A stretch of DNA of 64,000 nucleotides from Bradyrhizobium sp. SZCCHNS1050 (lineage in GTDB: Bacteria; Pseudomonadota; Alphaproteobacteria; Rhizobiales; Xanthobacteraceae): positions 62,001 to 126,000 of the forward strand of contig NZ_JAUETR010000001.1 of the NCBI RefSeq assembly GCF_032484785.1, given 5' to 3'. Position numbers and translations under genes: made by a program. Shown piece by piece: positions 20,084 to 30,002 of the stretch. Below the pieces are notes generated by a model. It ran no database searches. It was not told the DNA's origin and saw only the letters and a program-made list of their open reading frames with translations. The first letter of the stretch is position 1; each line of letters starts with the position of its first letter.

Positions 20084-21361
20084 ATGACCAAGGCGCTCGA
20101 GGGCGTTCGCATTCTCGATTTCACCCACGTCCAGTCCGGACCGACCTGCACGCAGCTGCTGGCCTGGTTCGGCGCCGACGTGATCAAGGTCGAGCGGCCG
20201 GGCGTGGGTGACATCACCCGCGGCCAGCTTCAGGACATTCCCAACGTGGACAGCCTCTATTTCACGATGCTGAACCACAACAAGCGGTCGATCACGCTCG
20301 ACACCAAGAACCCCAAGGGCAAGGAGGTTCTGACCGAGCTGATCAAGAAGTGCGACGTGCTGGTCGAGAATTTCGGCCCCGGCGTGCTCGATCGCATGGG
20401 CTTCCCCTGGGAGAAGATCCAGGCGATCAACCCGAAGATGATCGTCGCCTCGATCAAGGGCTTCGGCCCTGGTCCCTACGAGGACTGCAAGGTCTATGAG
20501 AACGTCGCGCAGTGCACCGGCGGCGCCGCCTCGACCACCGGCTTCCGTGACGGCCTGCCGCTGGTCACCGGCGCGCAGATCGGCGATTCCGGCACCGGCC
20601 TGCACCTGGCGCTCGGCATCGTCACCGCGCTCTATCAGCGCACCCACACCGGCCGTGGCCAGCGCGTCACCGCCGCGATGCAGGACGGCGTCTTGAACCT
20701 CTGCCGCGTCAAGCTGCGCGACCAGCAGCGCCTCGAGCACGGCCCGCTGAAGGAATACAGCCAGTTCGGCGAGGGCGTGCCGTTCGGCGACGCCGTGCCG
20801 CGCGCCGGCAATGATTCCGGCGGCGGCCAGCCCGGTCGCATCCTGAAGTGCAAGGGCTGGGAAACCGACCCGAACGCCTACATCTACTTCATCACCCAGG
20901 CCCCGGTCTGGGAGAAGATCTGCGACGTGATCGGCGAGCCGACCTGGAAGACCGACCCGAACTACGCCAAGCCCGCCGCCCGCCTGCCGCGCCTGAACGA
21001 GATCTTCGGCCGCATCGAGCAGTGGACCATGACCAAGACCAAGTTCGAGGCCATGGACATCTTGAACGAGTTCGACATCCCCTGCGGCCCGATCCTGTCG
21101 ATGAAGGAGATCGCCGAGGACGAGTCGCTGCGCAAGACCGGCACTCTGGTCGAGGTCGACCACCCGACCCGCGGCAAGTATCTCTCGGTCGGTAACCCGA
21201 TCAAGCTGTCGGACAGCCCGGCCGACGTCACGCGCTCGCCGCTGCTCGGCGAGCACACCGACGAGATCCTGCGCCAGGTGCTGGGCTTCAGCGACCATCA
21301 GGTCGCCGAGATCCACGACTCCGGCGCACTCGATCCGCCGCGCAAGGAAGCTGCTGAGTAA
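20084..21361 (+). CDS. frc: Formyl-CoA:oxalate CoA-transferase
   Basis: A 425-aa class III CoA-transferase that moves CoA from formyl-CoA to oxalate, giving oxalyl-CoA for Oxc and releasing formate. The catalytic aspartate is D168 in [12 protein letters not shown], equivalent to Asp169 of the Oxalobacter enzyme. Other marks are [20 protein letters not shown] at the N-terminus, the [14 protein letters not shown] motif and the flexible glycine loop [12 protein letters not shown] 20084 follows GGAGAGC. It is the last gene of the unit and is followed by a strong terminator. The formate released can be oxidised by the fds enzyme encoded at 46-52 kb. Confidence 0.96.
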   Translation: MTKALEGVRILDFTHVQSGPTCTQLLAWFGADVIKVERPGVGDITRGQLQDIPNVDSLYFTMLNHNKRSITLDTKNPKGKEVLTELIKKCDVLVENFGPGVLDRMGFPWEKIQAINPKMIVASIKGFGPGPYEDCKVYENVAQCTGGAASTTGFRDGLPLVTGAQIGDSGTGLHLALGIVTALYQRTHTGRGQRVTAAMQDGVLNLCRVKLRDQQRLEHGPLKEYSQFGEGVPFGDAVPRAGNDSGGGQPGRILKCKGWETDPNAYIYFITQAPVWEKICDVIGEPTWKTDPNYAKPAARLPRLNEIFGRIEQWTMTKTKFEAMDILNEFDIPCGPILSMKEIAEDESLRKTGTLVEVDHPTRGKYLSVGNPIKLSDSPADVTRSPLLGEHTDEILRQVLGFSDHQVAEIHDSGALDPPRKEAAE

Positions 21362-21426
21362 GCGGCAACGCAGCACCAAGGCAGGAGCGGCGCGAGCGCC
21401 GCAGCACCTACCTCCCACCGACATCA

Positions 21427-21454
21427 AGCCGCCGGCATCGCCCGGCGGCTTTTT
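21427..21454 (+). terminator. Rho-independent terminator after frc
   Basis: A perfect 9-bp stem AGCCGCCGG/CCGGCGGCT with a six-base loop is followed directly by TTTT. It ends the gntR-oxc-frc transcript. Confidence 0.85.
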
Positions 21455-21518
21455 GATTCCCGCCCACCGAGACTTGACCTCTCCTGGCACGCTTCTGCGA
21501 AGGATATCGCCCGCTGCC

Positions 21519-22118
21519 CTACTTGTCGCGCTGAGATCCACCCAAATCCCAGTCGGGCCGAACCTCTTGGTCTCTTGCGCGGCGATAAGCTGGCACCGGG
21601 TCGCCGGGTCGCGTCACCGCCAGCGCCGATAGTCGCTTGAGAGCTTTCTCGCGAACGCGCGCTGACAAATCAGACTGCGATAAACGTTGGAGTTTCTCGG
21701 CTGCCTCGGGCGTACCGATATCATGCAGCGCCCAGATGCACTTGATTGCCAGGGATTCATTGTCGTTGCAGGCGAGATAATCATGCTTGCGCAACGCGGT
21801 CCGATACAGGCAGTCAATGGTGACCGGCAAACGCAAATCTTGAAGGGCGCCGGCTATGTCTTCGTGACTGTGGTGCCAATCTTCTCCCATCAGCTTGCAC
21901 AGCAACGGAGCCCATTGCCGCGAGAGACCAAACCGAAATGCGAGGATGAGCGCAAATCTGAGGTTATCGGTCGACCTCTCTGTCAAACTCTCCTCAAGCT
22001 CGACGCGAACGATCTCGGGCGTAGTTCGCGGATTTGCGCCGAATTGCGCGATGAAGGATTCCTCCGAGAGGCCTCCTTGCACAAGGTCCCAAATGAGGCG
22101 CCTTTTCGGGACGTCCAT
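21519..22118 (-). CDS. HEAT-repeat protein of unknown function
   Basis: A 199-aa protein beginning MDVPKRRLIWDLVQGGLSEE. A polar N-terminal part is followed by HEAT-like helices (SLAIKCIWALHDIGTPEAAEKL, SARVREKALKRLSAL). ATG 22118 has GGAG eight bases upstream; the frame extends to a TTG at 22172. GC content is low for this genome. It is not evidently a paralogue of the HEAT protein at 8230-8880. Such proteins occur singly in rhizobial accessory regions. It ends just downstream of the frc terminator, convergent with it. Confidence 0.65.
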   Translation of the reverse strand: MDVPKRRLIWDLVQGGLSEESFIAQFGANPRTTPEIVRVELEESLTERSTDNLRFALILAFRFGLSRQWAPLLCKLMGEDWHHSHEDIAGALQDLRLPVTIDCLYRTALRKHDYLACNDNESLAIKCIWALHDIGTPEAAEKLQRLSQSDLSARVREKALKRLSALAVTRPGDPVPAYRRARDQEVRPDWDLGGSQRDK

Positions 22119-22265
22119 ATCCGGCTCCAACGTCCAACGCTTCCAGTTCGATCGACCAGCTGATGACAACAATAGTTGTCGATCTTAGCTAGATAAATCT
22201 GCAATGTCGACGCGAGCGTCTGGATGACGCCTGTCCCAGTCGTAGAGAATTCGACGGCTTAGGAC

Positions 22266-23829
22266 CCTGGCTGTGTGAAAACGCTGCGCGGCTGTTATGA
22301 TTCTCCAGTGATTCTTTTGGGGGAATCGATGAGGCGCTTCGTTGAAGAGGCGGATCGTGGGCAATGGACGCTGTTGCCTGAATGCCTCGATGATTTCATT
22401 GACGAGAGCAACCCCGTTCGCGTGATCGACGCATTTGTCGAAGCGCTCGATTTGTCTGAGATGGGTTTTGAAGGGGTGGAGCCGGCAGCCACCGGTCGGC
22501 CGTCGTACCACCCCTCGGTTCTCCTGAAGCTTTACATCTACGGCTATCTGAACCGGGTGCAGTCGAGCCGGCGGCTCGAACGGGAGGCCGGCCGCAATCT
22601 CGAGGTGATGTGGCTGCTGGGTCGGCTCGCGCCCGATCACAAGACCATCGCCGACTTCCGTAAAGACAACGGCCTGGCGCTTCGCATGGTCTGTGCGCGC
22701 TTTGTCGAACTCTGCCGTGGGATGGGCCTTCTGGCGACGGCGAGCGTCGCCATCGATGGCAGCAAGTTCAAAGCCGTGAACAACCGAGACAAGAACTTCA
22801 CACGGGCAAAGGTCCAACGGCGGCGTGCTCAGCTGGAGGAGAGCGTCGCGCGTTATCTGAGCCAACTTGACACGGCCGACCGCCAGGAGCCGACAGAGGC
22901 GCTGGCTGCGAAGGTGACGAGACTTGCCGAGAAGCTCACGAAGCTGAAGGAGGAAATGGGCAAGCTTGCCGCGTATGAGAAGCAGATGCTTGCGTCGTCC
23001 GATCAGCAAATCTCTCTGACCGATCCCGACAGCCGCTCGATGGCAACGAGCGGCCGCGGCTCCGGCGTTGTCGGCTACAATGTACAGGTCGCCGTGGACA
23101 CCGAGCACCATCTGATTGTGACGCACGAGGTCACGAACAGCGGTTCAGATCGCGCCCAACTTGCTAACATGGCCAAACAGGCAAAGGCCGTTCTCAAGAG
23201 CGAGACGCTCGACGCTGTAGCCGATCGCGGCTACTTCAATAGCCCAGAGATCCTCGCGTGCCACGAGGCCGGAATCACGGTGACGCTGCCCAAGCCGCAG
23301 ACGTCAAATGCTAAGTCGGAGGGACGCTTCGGTAAGCAGGACTTTGTCTATTTGCCAGAACAGGATGCCTATCGCTGCCCAGCTGGAGAGCGATTACCGT
23401 ATCGCTATACAAACGAAGAAGACGGCAAGGTGTTGCGGCGCTACTGGACCACAGCCTGTCAAACCTGTTCGCTCAAATCCCAGTGCACGCCGGGGCCGGA
23501 GCGGCGGATTACACGGTGGGAGCACGAGCATCTGCTTGAGGCAGTGCAGCAGCGCCTTGACGCAAACCCGGAAGCGATGCGCCAGCGGCGCGAGACGGTC
23601 GAACATCCGTTCGGCACGATGAAGGCCCGTATGGGAGCGACGCACTTCCTCACTAAATCGCTCCCAAAAGTAGCCGCCGAGATGGCCCTATCGGTTCTGG
23701 CCTACAACCTCACACGGGTCATGAACATCGTCGGGGTCAAGCCGTTGATCGCGGCAATCACAGCCTGAGAAACGCCCGCGTCCTCGTGGTCAGGACGGAC
23801 GTCCGCAAGGCCGTTTTTACACGACCAAG
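22266..23829 (+). mobile_element. Insertion sequence, IS1182 family
   Basis: The transposase gene is flanked by imperfect terminal inverted repeats. The left end begins CCTGGCTGTGTGAAAACG; the right end, read inward, begins CTTGGTCGTGTAAAAACG (14 of 18 match). No clear target duplication was found, so the exact ends may be off by a few bases. The element separates the HEAT protein gene from the PRC-barrel gene region. Confidence 0.8.
22329..23768 (+). CDS. IS1182-family transposase
   Basis: A 479-aa DDE transposase with a full-length, uninterrupted frame. The N-terminal domain includes RPSYHPSVLLKLYIYGYLNRVQSS and LAPDHKTIADFR. The catalytic core has SVAIDGSKFKAVNN (first Asp), AVADRGYFN (second Asp) and the late Glu near VEHPFGTMKARMG. 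Four cysteines in a CPAG...CQTCSLKSQC arrangement resemble the zinc-ribbon typical of the family. ATG 22329 (MRRFVEEADRGQ) is the usual start. It appears intact and could be active. Confidence 0.9.
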   Translation: MRRFVEEADRGQWTLLPECLDDFIDESNPVRVIDAFVEALDLSEMGFEGVEPAATGRPSYHPSVLLKLYIYGYLNRVQSSRRLEREAGRNLEVMWLLGRLAPDHKTIADFRKDNGLALRMVCARFVELCRGMGLLATASVAIDGSKFKAVNNRDKNFTRAKVQRRRAQLEESVARYLSQLDTADRQEPTEALAAKVTRLAEKLTKLKEEMGKLAAYEKQMLASSDQQISLTDPDSRSMATSGRGSGVVGYNVQVAVDTEHHLIVTHEVTNSGSDRAQLANMAKQAKAVLKSETLDAVADRGYFNSPEILACHEAGITVTLPKPQTSNAKSEGRFGKQDFVYLPEQDAYRCPAGERLPYRYTNEEDGKVLRRYWTTACQTCSLKSQCTPGPERRITRWEHEHLLEAVQQRLDANPEAMRQRRETVEHPFGTMKARMGATHFLTKSLPKVAAEMALSVLAYNLTRVMNIVGVKPLIAAITA

Positions 23830-23831
23830 AC

Positions 23832-24021
23832 CCGGAGCGGACATCCTGAGGCAGTTGCGCGAGGTTGCCCAGATGAACGCGTACGATCCGAGTTTCACGA
23901 CGATCTAGGAGATTTCTTCATCCAGATCGAATGGTCGGACGTTACGGTCAACGAAACGATTGAAGCGTTGCAGACGATCGAGGCCGACGAGCATGGGCGT
24001 TTGCTCGCACCTATAGCCTGA
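23832..24021 (+). pseudogene. Short gene remnant downstream of the insertion sequence
   Basis: Two adjacent frames each carry protein-like text: LRQLREVAQMNAYDPSFTTI followed by a stop, and in another frame DFFIQIEWSDVTVNETIEAL ending at 24021. Neither has a start signal. This looks like a decayed small gene cut by the insertion. No family is assigned. Confidence 0.3.
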
Positions 24022-24042
24022 ACCCAGATTGTTCATCTGTGC

Positions 24043-24774
24043 TCAGCGACTCTGAAAAAACCCGTCATTATGGGTACGCCACTTTTTATCCGACAGCCAC
24101 AAGTAGTCCTGATCAGGCATGAGGGGCACGGCTTTCACGATCTCTCTGGAAATCGGAAGAAAGAAGCTCGACCGATCCTGCGTCACCTTGAGCGATTTGA
24201 TCGGCACGACGATGCTTTCCTTTCCCGTTGTAAAAAAGCCGCCAGAAGCGACGATCGCGTAATCTCGGCCATCTTTCGTGCCAAAAACGATATTTCTAAC
24301 CTCGCCTACGATCTTGTCGTCGGAACTGCGGACTTCCGCGCCGATCATTTCGTCCGTCCTCAAGCCGGGGGTGAGTTCATCAATCCTTGAAAGCGGCTTT
24401 GCGTCCTTTTTGTCACGACTGCCCAGCGCCGCTCCGCGTTTAGCTCTCGGCTCCCGCGCTGCGTTTTGTTTATCGGCATCTTCCTCGTCATTATCGCCCA
24501 ACGAGCCCATTGGCGGCCCGGCTATCAATTCACGGATATTTGCTAGAAGACGCTCACAGTCCTCCTGACGCCCGTAGGACCGGAGCGTGAATGCAGCATC
24601 CCGCAAACTTCTTAGATCGCGTACCGACTGACTATTGGCGGGACCACGCAGCTTGGGATTCTGTTGTATAGCTTCTTCCAGCTTGGCGTCGGCGATCTCA
24701 CACTCTGCCTCAGCGCCTGTGGCTCCAATGGCTGCCAGAAAGATGGTCACTATCAGCGCTTGCAACTTCATCAT
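24043..24774 (-). CDS. Secreted PRC-barrel domain protein
   Basis: A 243-aa protein with an N-terminal signal peptide (MMKLQALIVTIFLAAIGATG, cleaved near AEA). A helical region of about 70 residues with two cysteines follows, then a charged linker rich in Lys/Arg/Asp. A PRC-barrel-like domain comes last (about 140-215: DEMIGAEVRSSDDKIVGEVRN, DYAIVASGGFF, SIVVPIKSLKV). PRC barrels in such exported rhizobial proteins are of unknown role. Upstream sits the receiver-histidine kinase gene on the same strand. Confidence 0.75.
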   Translation of the reverse strand: MMKLQALIVTIFLAAIGATGAEAECEIADAKLEEAIQQNPKLRGPANSQSVRDLRSLRDAAFTLRSYGRQEDCERLLANIRELIAGPPMGSLGDNDEEDADKQNAAREPRAKRGAALGSRDKKDAKPLSRIDELTPGLRTDEMIGAEVRSSDDKIVGEVRNIVFGTKDGRDYAIVASGGFFTTGKESIVVPIKSLKVTQDRSSFFLPISREIVKAVPLMPDQDYLWLSDKKWRTHNDGFFQSR

Positions 24775-24861
24775 TTTGTTGATCCGATCATCGGTAATAT
24801 TCTTATGCGCTCAGTTCTCGAATCTGTTCAACAGTCCTGCGAACCGGATCGACGGAATGGC

Positions 24862-26052
24862 TCAAGCTTTCGCGATGATTGAGCTTAGCGGCACATCCAG
24901 CGAGTAGATCAAGCCGGCCGGCTCGTAAGAAAGCTGCACCTGGCCATGGAGCTGCTGACCGAGGGATTGCATCATGCGCGTCCCAAAGCTGCTGCGCGTG
25001 GGCGGCCGAACGGGCGGACCTCCTCGTTCCGTCCAAGTCAGGCAAAGCCGCTGCTTTTCCTCATCTATCTTCCAGGCGACCTCCACGCTGCCAGCGGAGG
25101 TCGACAGTGCGCCAAATTTTATGGTGTTGGTGCAAAGTTCATTGAGCGTCATTGCGAGGGCAATAACGGCACTTGAGGCCACCTTGATATCTGGCCCATT
25201 GAAATGGAAACGTCTGTTTCCTTGACTGTCAAAGGGCTCGGTTGCGCCGCTCACGGTGCGGGTAAGGCTGGCGTTCGACCAACTGACTTGCATCAGCAAA
25301 TCATGGGCGCGCGATAGCGCCAGCAACCGGCCTTCCATAGCCTTCTGCCCGTGCTCGATACTGGTTGTGGTCCGAAAGCTTTGCGACGCGATGGCACTGA
25401 CGGTTGCGAGGTTGTTCTTTATGCGATGATGGAGTTCGCCCACGATCAGCTTCTGCAACTTGTCTGCTGCATCGCGCTGCTCTGCGTCGATAGAAGACTG
25501 CATGAGCAAGGCCTTGGCATCGATGTTGGCCTGCTCAAGTAATAAGCGAAGGCTATCATTCTCTGCGGAGAGCGCGGCCTCTTGTGCGGATATTCGCTTA
25601 AGTTCGATTGCTTCCGGGCTGTAACCGTTCTTATCTGTCGGCAACAGGGACGCGTCTGGAATCGTCGTCAGTGCGCCCGCACCGACCATCGCCTGCAGTT
25701 CGGTGATCATTTGGCCATTGCTTAGCGGCTTGCCAAAGAAGCGGCTGTCCTGAGGCCTATCTGCGTCGGAAGGCTCAACTTGGCCGGAAACCAAAATGAT
25801 CTTGATGGCCGGCCAGCGGTCGTGGACCGCGTGAGCAAGCTTGAGCCCATCCATGCTGCCGGGCATCTGAATATCGGTAAAGAGGAGCGATATGTCAGAG
25901 CGTGATTCGAGAATAGAGAGCGCCTCGTCGGCATCGACGGCCTGCACAGGAGAGAACCCGGCATCTTCCACAATATCCACCGCCCGCATACGCAGCATCA
26001 TTTCGTCCTCGACAACGAGGACTTTTGGTACTTCAGGTAAATCGGAGGTCAT
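24862..26052 (-). CDS. Hybrid sensor: receiver domain fused to HWE/HisKA_2-type histidine kinase
   Basis: A 396-aa cytoplasmic protein. Residues 10-125 are a response-regulator receiver domain with phospho-acceptor D60 (LLFTDIQMPGSMDG) and K108. A coiled linker (about 145-200) leads to the phosphoacceptor motif GELHHRIKNNLA (H208/H209) and an HWE/HisKA_2-type ATPase domain with TLNELCTNTIKFGAL as the N-box. Such proteins often act in general stress or light signalling of alphaproteobacteria. No sigma-factor or PhyR gene is adjacent. A broken paralogue of its receiver domain lies at 26626-26979. Confidence 0.88.
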   Translation of the reverse strand: MTSDLPEVPKVLVVEDEMMLRMRAVDIVEDAGFSPVQAVDADEALSILESRSDISLLFTDIQMPGSMDGLKLAHAVHDRWPAIKIILVSGQVEPSDADRPQDSRFFGKPLSNGQMITELQAMVGAGALTTIPDASLLPTDKNGYSPEAIELKRISAQEAALSAENDSLRLLLEQANIDAKALLMQSSIDAEQRDAADKLQKLIVGELHHRIKNNLATVSAIASQSFRTTTSIEHGQKAMEGRLLALSRAHDLLMQVSWSNASLTRTVSGATEPFDSQGNRRFHFNGPDIKVASSAVIALAMTLNELCTNTIKFGALSTSAGSVEVAWKIDEEKQRLCLTWTERGGPPVRPPTRSSFGTRMMQSLGQQLHGQVQLSYEPAGLIYSLDVPLSSIIAKA

Positions 26053-26222
26053 GCAAACCCTGGAAAAGAGGAGGATAAGTGCGTTTCACGGCGTCGCCAT
26101 GATTCGCGTCGGCCGGGCCGACACTTCTGCGAAGCCCAGTTCGCAAGCTGGCACTTTTCTGGCCATTGTCTTCAGGCGCGGGGCGAACCATCGTATGCTG
26201 GACGATGATAGCTTTCGGCGCC

Positions 26223-26474
26223 TTAGCGGCCGGCCGTTACCAGACGAGCTTGCACGATTGTTTGGCTTGAACTCGTATTTTGCAGACAGGATGTAGTGAA
26301 GTGAGGCCACGTCTGCGCTGAGCAGTTTGCTGACGCCGTTCTCACTGCCAGCCGGTCTCCCTTGGCTAACGCGGCGACCTCGCTCGCTTCGAGCTTTGGT
26401 GCAAAGCCAAGCAAGGCAACTGTCAGCGCTCCCAGAAGCGCGAAAATGCCGAGGGCTGTGAATGATCTTTTCAT
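26223..26474 (-). CDS. Small exported cysteine-containing protein
   Basis: An 83-aa protein with a signal-anchor-like N-terminus (MKRSFTALGIFALLGALTVALLG), then KLEASEVAALAKGDRLAVRTASANC with two cysteines spaced like a disulfide (NCSAQTWPHFTTSC). It resembles a small exported protein type frequent in Bradyrhizobium; function unknown. ATG at 26474. Confidence 0.6.
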   Translation of the reverse strand: MKRSFTALGIFALLGALTVALLGFAPKLEASEVAALAKGDRLAVRTASANCSAQTWPHFTTSCLQNTSSSQTIVQARLVTAGR

Positions 26475-26625
26475 TGTGGTTTGCTGCCCCAGGTCGTCTC
26501 GATCTATCCACTCCGGAGATCATGGATGACAACAGCCATAACGAGAAATTGTTCCAGTTCCGCAATCCTCGCGTCGACGACTGGATTGCCTATAATTTGC
26601 CGATTGGCGCGCGTGAGGCCGTCAA

Positions 26626-26979
26626 TTGGGGAGGCCCGGAGTCGCGGACGCGGTGCTCACTTCCGAAAAGCCCCTCGGCGTGGCAGAACAGATGCGAAGG
26701 GCGGCTAAAGCTAGCAACGCGGACGAGGCGATTGCCATCCTAGAAACGCGCCCGGATATTCATGTCGTCTTTACCGATATCCAGATGGCCGGATCGATGG
26801 ATGGGCTCAAGCTCGCGCACTTTGTGCGTGGTCGCTGGCCCGATCAAGATCATCGCGACTTCAGGACATCATGCGTTCAAAGAAGCCGATTACCGGAGGG
26901 AAGCAGATTTCTGCCTAAGCCTTATGGCTCTGACAGCATCTCCTCGATACTCCGGGAGCTAACCTCTCAAGCTTTGTAG
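26626..26979 (+). pseudogene. Broken response-regulator receiver domain
   Basis: The frame carries NADEAIAILETRPDIHVVF and TDIQMAGSMDGLKLAHFV, then continues naturally in another frame as IKIIATSGHHAFKEADYR, and returns to the first frame for RFLPKPYGSDSI. The receiver domain is thus interrupted by two compensating frameshifts. It also lacks the N-terminal acidic motif. It is very similar to the receiver of the neighbouring kinase (24862-26052), so it is probably a decayed duplicate. Confidence 0.65.
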
Positions 26980-27257
26980 TTTCCATTTAAGGAATTGTCT
27001 TGTTCCAGAGTCGAGTTGTGTATTTGGAACACGCTACGCTCGGAGCTCTGCACCGGCGCTCCCAATTCACCGCGCAACCAGCCCTCTACCGTTCGAGATT
27101 TCATTGGATCGACGAATCCGATTACCCGCTGATGAATTTCCTCACACGCGGGGCATTTGAACGTTCGGATACCAAGACCAGACGAACCGGGCGTGATACG
27201 CGCCAAGATTGTGGGTCTCCGGCACTTAGGACATGGTGGCTCGTAAAACAGGCTCAT
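26967..27257 (-). CDS. Small zinc-ribbon protein
   Basis: A 96-aa protein from ATG 27257. It begins MSLFYEPPCPKCRRPTILAR and continues TFKCPACEEIHQRV, giving two CxxC knuckles (CPKC, CPAC) that can bind one zinc. The start was chosen because this N-terminus matches a small-protein type common in Bradyrhizobium; the frame remains open to 27368. The C-terminal half is polar and variable. Function unknown. Confidence 0.65.
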   Translation of the reverse strand: MSLFYEPPCPKCRRPTILARITPGSSGLGIRTFKCPACEEIHQRVIGFVDPMKSRTVEGWLRGELGAPVQSSERSVFQIHNSTLEQDNSLNGNYKA

Positions 27258-27809
27258 GACGTACTCCCTCGCATCAGACGTGAACGCGATGCTCCCAGTC
27301 ACCGGATAGATGCCCGCGACTGACCGGTGGGAATAGCTTTTACCCTCGCACTCCAACATGCTGATCAATACAGATCACCTCTCAGAAAAGTTAACCGGTG
27401 GAAATCCGCCAAGAGGGGGACAAACGGCCAGCCGCGCGATCACCGCCTACGGCTGACGATCGGGCCTGTATCGGCATGTCCGGTATTAGGGACGCAGCGG
27501 ACGTGACACAGTCGCCGGAGGTTCGACCGCTTGTGGACCCATCTGAGACATCTCGCTAGCATCCCACATTGTAGTAGCGAAGGCCCCTTCCAGAGTTCTG
27601 CTTTGAACCGACACGATGGTCTTCCCTCAGCTTGAGGGCAGGCATGAGGCTGCGAAAATTCCCGATCCCATACCTGGAGGCGGGGCGTTGGCCCGCGTTC
27701 TCATCGTAGGCGTTTGACTCAAATCAAATAGAACCCGCCTTAGGCTCATAGGGTTTTGCATGGTGGGCTGTCGCGAGGTTCTTTCCAAAACTCTATCGGT
27801 GAAGAGTTC
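27258..27809. other. Intergenic region, no gene recognised
   Basis: This stretch of about 550 bp holds no supported gene. Around 27477-27530 the words CATGTCCGGTATTAGGG...GCAGCGGACGTG resemble the decayed repeat fragments at 4454 and 5006. The 3' part would contain the promoter of the sensor kinase gene at 27810. Confidence 0.4.
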
Positions 27810-29696
27810 ATGTCCAGGCGCGTACCTCCTGTCGAAAACCGTGGTCGATCCATTCGGTTCTGGTTGGGGTTGCTCCTCGTGGTCTGCACGGTTCCGGCAA
27901 TGCTGGTCGCCGGCTACCTGATCACCGACTCGTATATTGCGGCACGCGACAATGCAGAACGCAATACCGTGGCCACAACACGCGCGCTGATGCAGGCGGT
28001 CGACCGCGAGCTGCTCAGCGTCCAGTCGAGCTTGCGGGTGCTTGCAAAGTCACCCTACCTGCAGTCCGGTGATCTTGCCGCCTTTCACGAGCACTCGCGC
28101 GAACTGCTGCAGTGGCTGACAGGCAATGTAATTGTCATCGCGGACGCGGCCGGACAACTCCTGGTCAGCACGATGGTCCCCTACGGTCAGCCGTTGCCCA
28201 GAACCAGCATCCCAGGCCTGGTCCGCACCATCTTCGAGTCCGGCCGACCTGCGATTTCCGATTTTTATATCGGAGCCACATCGAGACAGCCTCAAATCGC
28301 CGTCGGTGTGCCCGTGTTTCGGGACGGGAAGGTCGCGTATGCGCTTGTGATGGGCATTCTTCCCGCGAATGTTGCCGTAATCTTGGAGCGGCAGAAGATA
28401 CCGGAGGGCTGGATCGTGGCGATCCTCGACACCGGCGGGACTATCGTCGCCCGGACCAAAGATCCGGAACTGTTCATCGGCCAGCAGGGAACGCCTGAAT
28501 TCCAACGCCAGACGTCGAGGGCGCAGGAGGGCATCTACGAGACCCCGACGCTGGAAGGTATCGCAGTCATCGGCGGATACCACCGGTCGTCGATCACGGG
28601 CTGGATGATCGCATTCGGCGTTCCCAAGAGCGTCTATACGACGAATCTGCGATGGGCACTGATGATCCAGAGCGCTACCGCGGTCCTCGTGCTGTTGCTC
28701 GGTGCGTTGTTGGCGGCAAGTATCAGCAGGCGAATCGTCCGCTCGATCCGCGCGATGACGACCCCGGCGCTTGCGCTGGGACTGTCCAGGAAGATTGATG
28801 TCCCGACGGTCGAAATTCGGGAGGTGAACGAGCTAGGTCACGCTCTGACAACGGCTTCCCAATTGATCAACCAGCGCGAGGTCGAGCGCGACGAGGCGCA
28901 GCACCAAAAAGCGCAAATCGAGGAGTCGCTCCGGCGATCACAGAAGCTGGAAGCGATTGGCCAGATGGCCGCCACCATCGCCCACGATTTCGGAAATCTG
29001 CTCACCCCGATCCTAGGAAACTTGGATATGCTCGAGGAGCGGATCGATGATCCCCGCTCGCGATTGCGTATCAATAATGCCCTGGCTAGTGCCAAACGGG
29101 GCCAGCAGCTCGTCCGCTCCCTTATGGCCTTCGCACGCCAAGAGCCGTCGGCAGTGACGATCATCGACATCAATCAGGCGATCCTTGCCATGGAGGGAGT
29201 GCTGGAGCAGTCGCTGGGCACAATCGGCAAGCTGATCTTCAACCTCGCATCGGAGGCTTGGCCCGTACGCGGCGACGCAACCCAACTGGAGATGGCGATC
29301 ATCAACCTGGTCGTCAATGCGCGCGATGCCATGACCGCGGAAGGCACCGTGCAAATATCGACGATGAATAGGACGCTGCACGGCGAGCACGACAATCTCT
29401 CGGGCGATTACGTGGCAGTCGCGGTTTCCGACACGGGCTCGGGCATGCCGCCTGAAATCCTCGCGGTTGCATTCGAGCCCTTGTTCACGACCAAAGAGCC
29501 GGGCAAAGGCACCGGGCTCGGTCTCGCCAGCGTTTATAGATTTGCCAAACAATGCGGCGGTGTCGCGGTGATCGAGAGTGAGCTCCGCAAGGGAACCACG
29601 GTCACGATCTATCTGCCGCGTGCGCGCAACGACGCAACGACTGATAGCGGTGACTCTCGGCTCGGCCAGGCCGCCGACCTGGGCGACGTGAAGTGA
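27810..29696 (+). CDS. Membrane sensor histidine kinase with Cache-type periplasmic domain
   Basis: A 628-aa protein. TM1 lies at about 17-39 ([21 protein letters not shown]). A periplasmic dCache-like domain follows (about 40-290, with [19 protein letters not shown]), then TM2 at about 290-312. The cytoplasmic part has the H-box [15 protein letters not shown] with H392, and an ATPase domain with [10 protein letters not shown] (N-box), DTGSGMPP and [11 protein letters not shown] 27810 ([12 protein letters not shown]) was chosen over an upstream in-frame start because it precedes TM1 directly. No response regulator is adjacent, so it is an orphan kinase. Confidence 0.88.
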   Translation: MSRRVPPVENRGRSIRFWLGLLLVVCTVPAMLVAGYLITDSYIAARDNAERNTVATTRALMQAVDRELLSVQSSLRVLAKSPYLQSGDLAAFHEHSRELLQWLTGNVIVIADAAGQLLVSTMVPYGQPLPRTSIPGLVRTIFESGRPAISDFYIGATSRQPQIAVGVPVFRDGKVAYALVMGILPANVAVILERQKIPEGWIVAILDTGGTIVARTKDPELFIGQQGTPEFQRQTSRAQEGIYETPTLEGIAVIGGYHRSSITGWMIAFGVPKSVYTTNLRWALMIQSATAVLVLLLGALLAASISRRIVRSIRAMTTPALALGLSRKIDVPTVEIREVNELGHALTTASQLINQREVERDEAQHQKAQIEESLRRSQKLEAIGQMAATIAHDFGNLLTPILGNLDMLEERIDDPRSRLRINNALASAKRGQQLVRSLMAFARQEPSAVTIIDINQAILAMEGVLEQSLGTIGKLIFNLASEAWPVRGDATQLEMAIINLVVNARDAMTAEGTVQISTMNRTLHGEHDNLSGDYVAVAVSDTGSGMPPEILAVAFEPLFTTKEPGKGTGLGLASVYRFAKQCGGVAVIESELRKGTTVTIYLPRARNDATTDSGDSRLGQAADLGDVK

Positions 29697-30002
29697 CGTG
29701 CTTGGCCCATTTCGGGCCCAGAGGTCATTGATTGCGACGGTGTCGTTGAGAGCCACAGCAGACATCTGCCGAAGATGCGACAGCCTCTTCGTATCCGGCG
29801 GCCGGCCAGGCCGCATCCCGCAAGGGGTGGGAGGACTCGTAGTGGTCAAAGCAAGTTGATCCGATCTGCTTCATCCCCCGACATCCACGTCGCCATGCGC
29901 ATGCTCTGGTAACATGAGTTCGCCCGGCGAATCGTGGTCACAACCGTCCTACAACGTGCCAGGTTGCGATGGCCGTCCTCCAGCTCTTTCGAGGTTGAAC
30001 GC
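29697..30002. other. Intergenic stretch without recognised feature
   Basis: No gene with support was found between the convergent kinase gene and the peptidoglycan-binding protein gene. Confidence 0.4.

Noticed and set aside
22266..23829. Target-site duplication around the insertion sequence
   Set aside because: The flanking bases (AGGAC left, ACCCG right) do not match, so none can be claimed.
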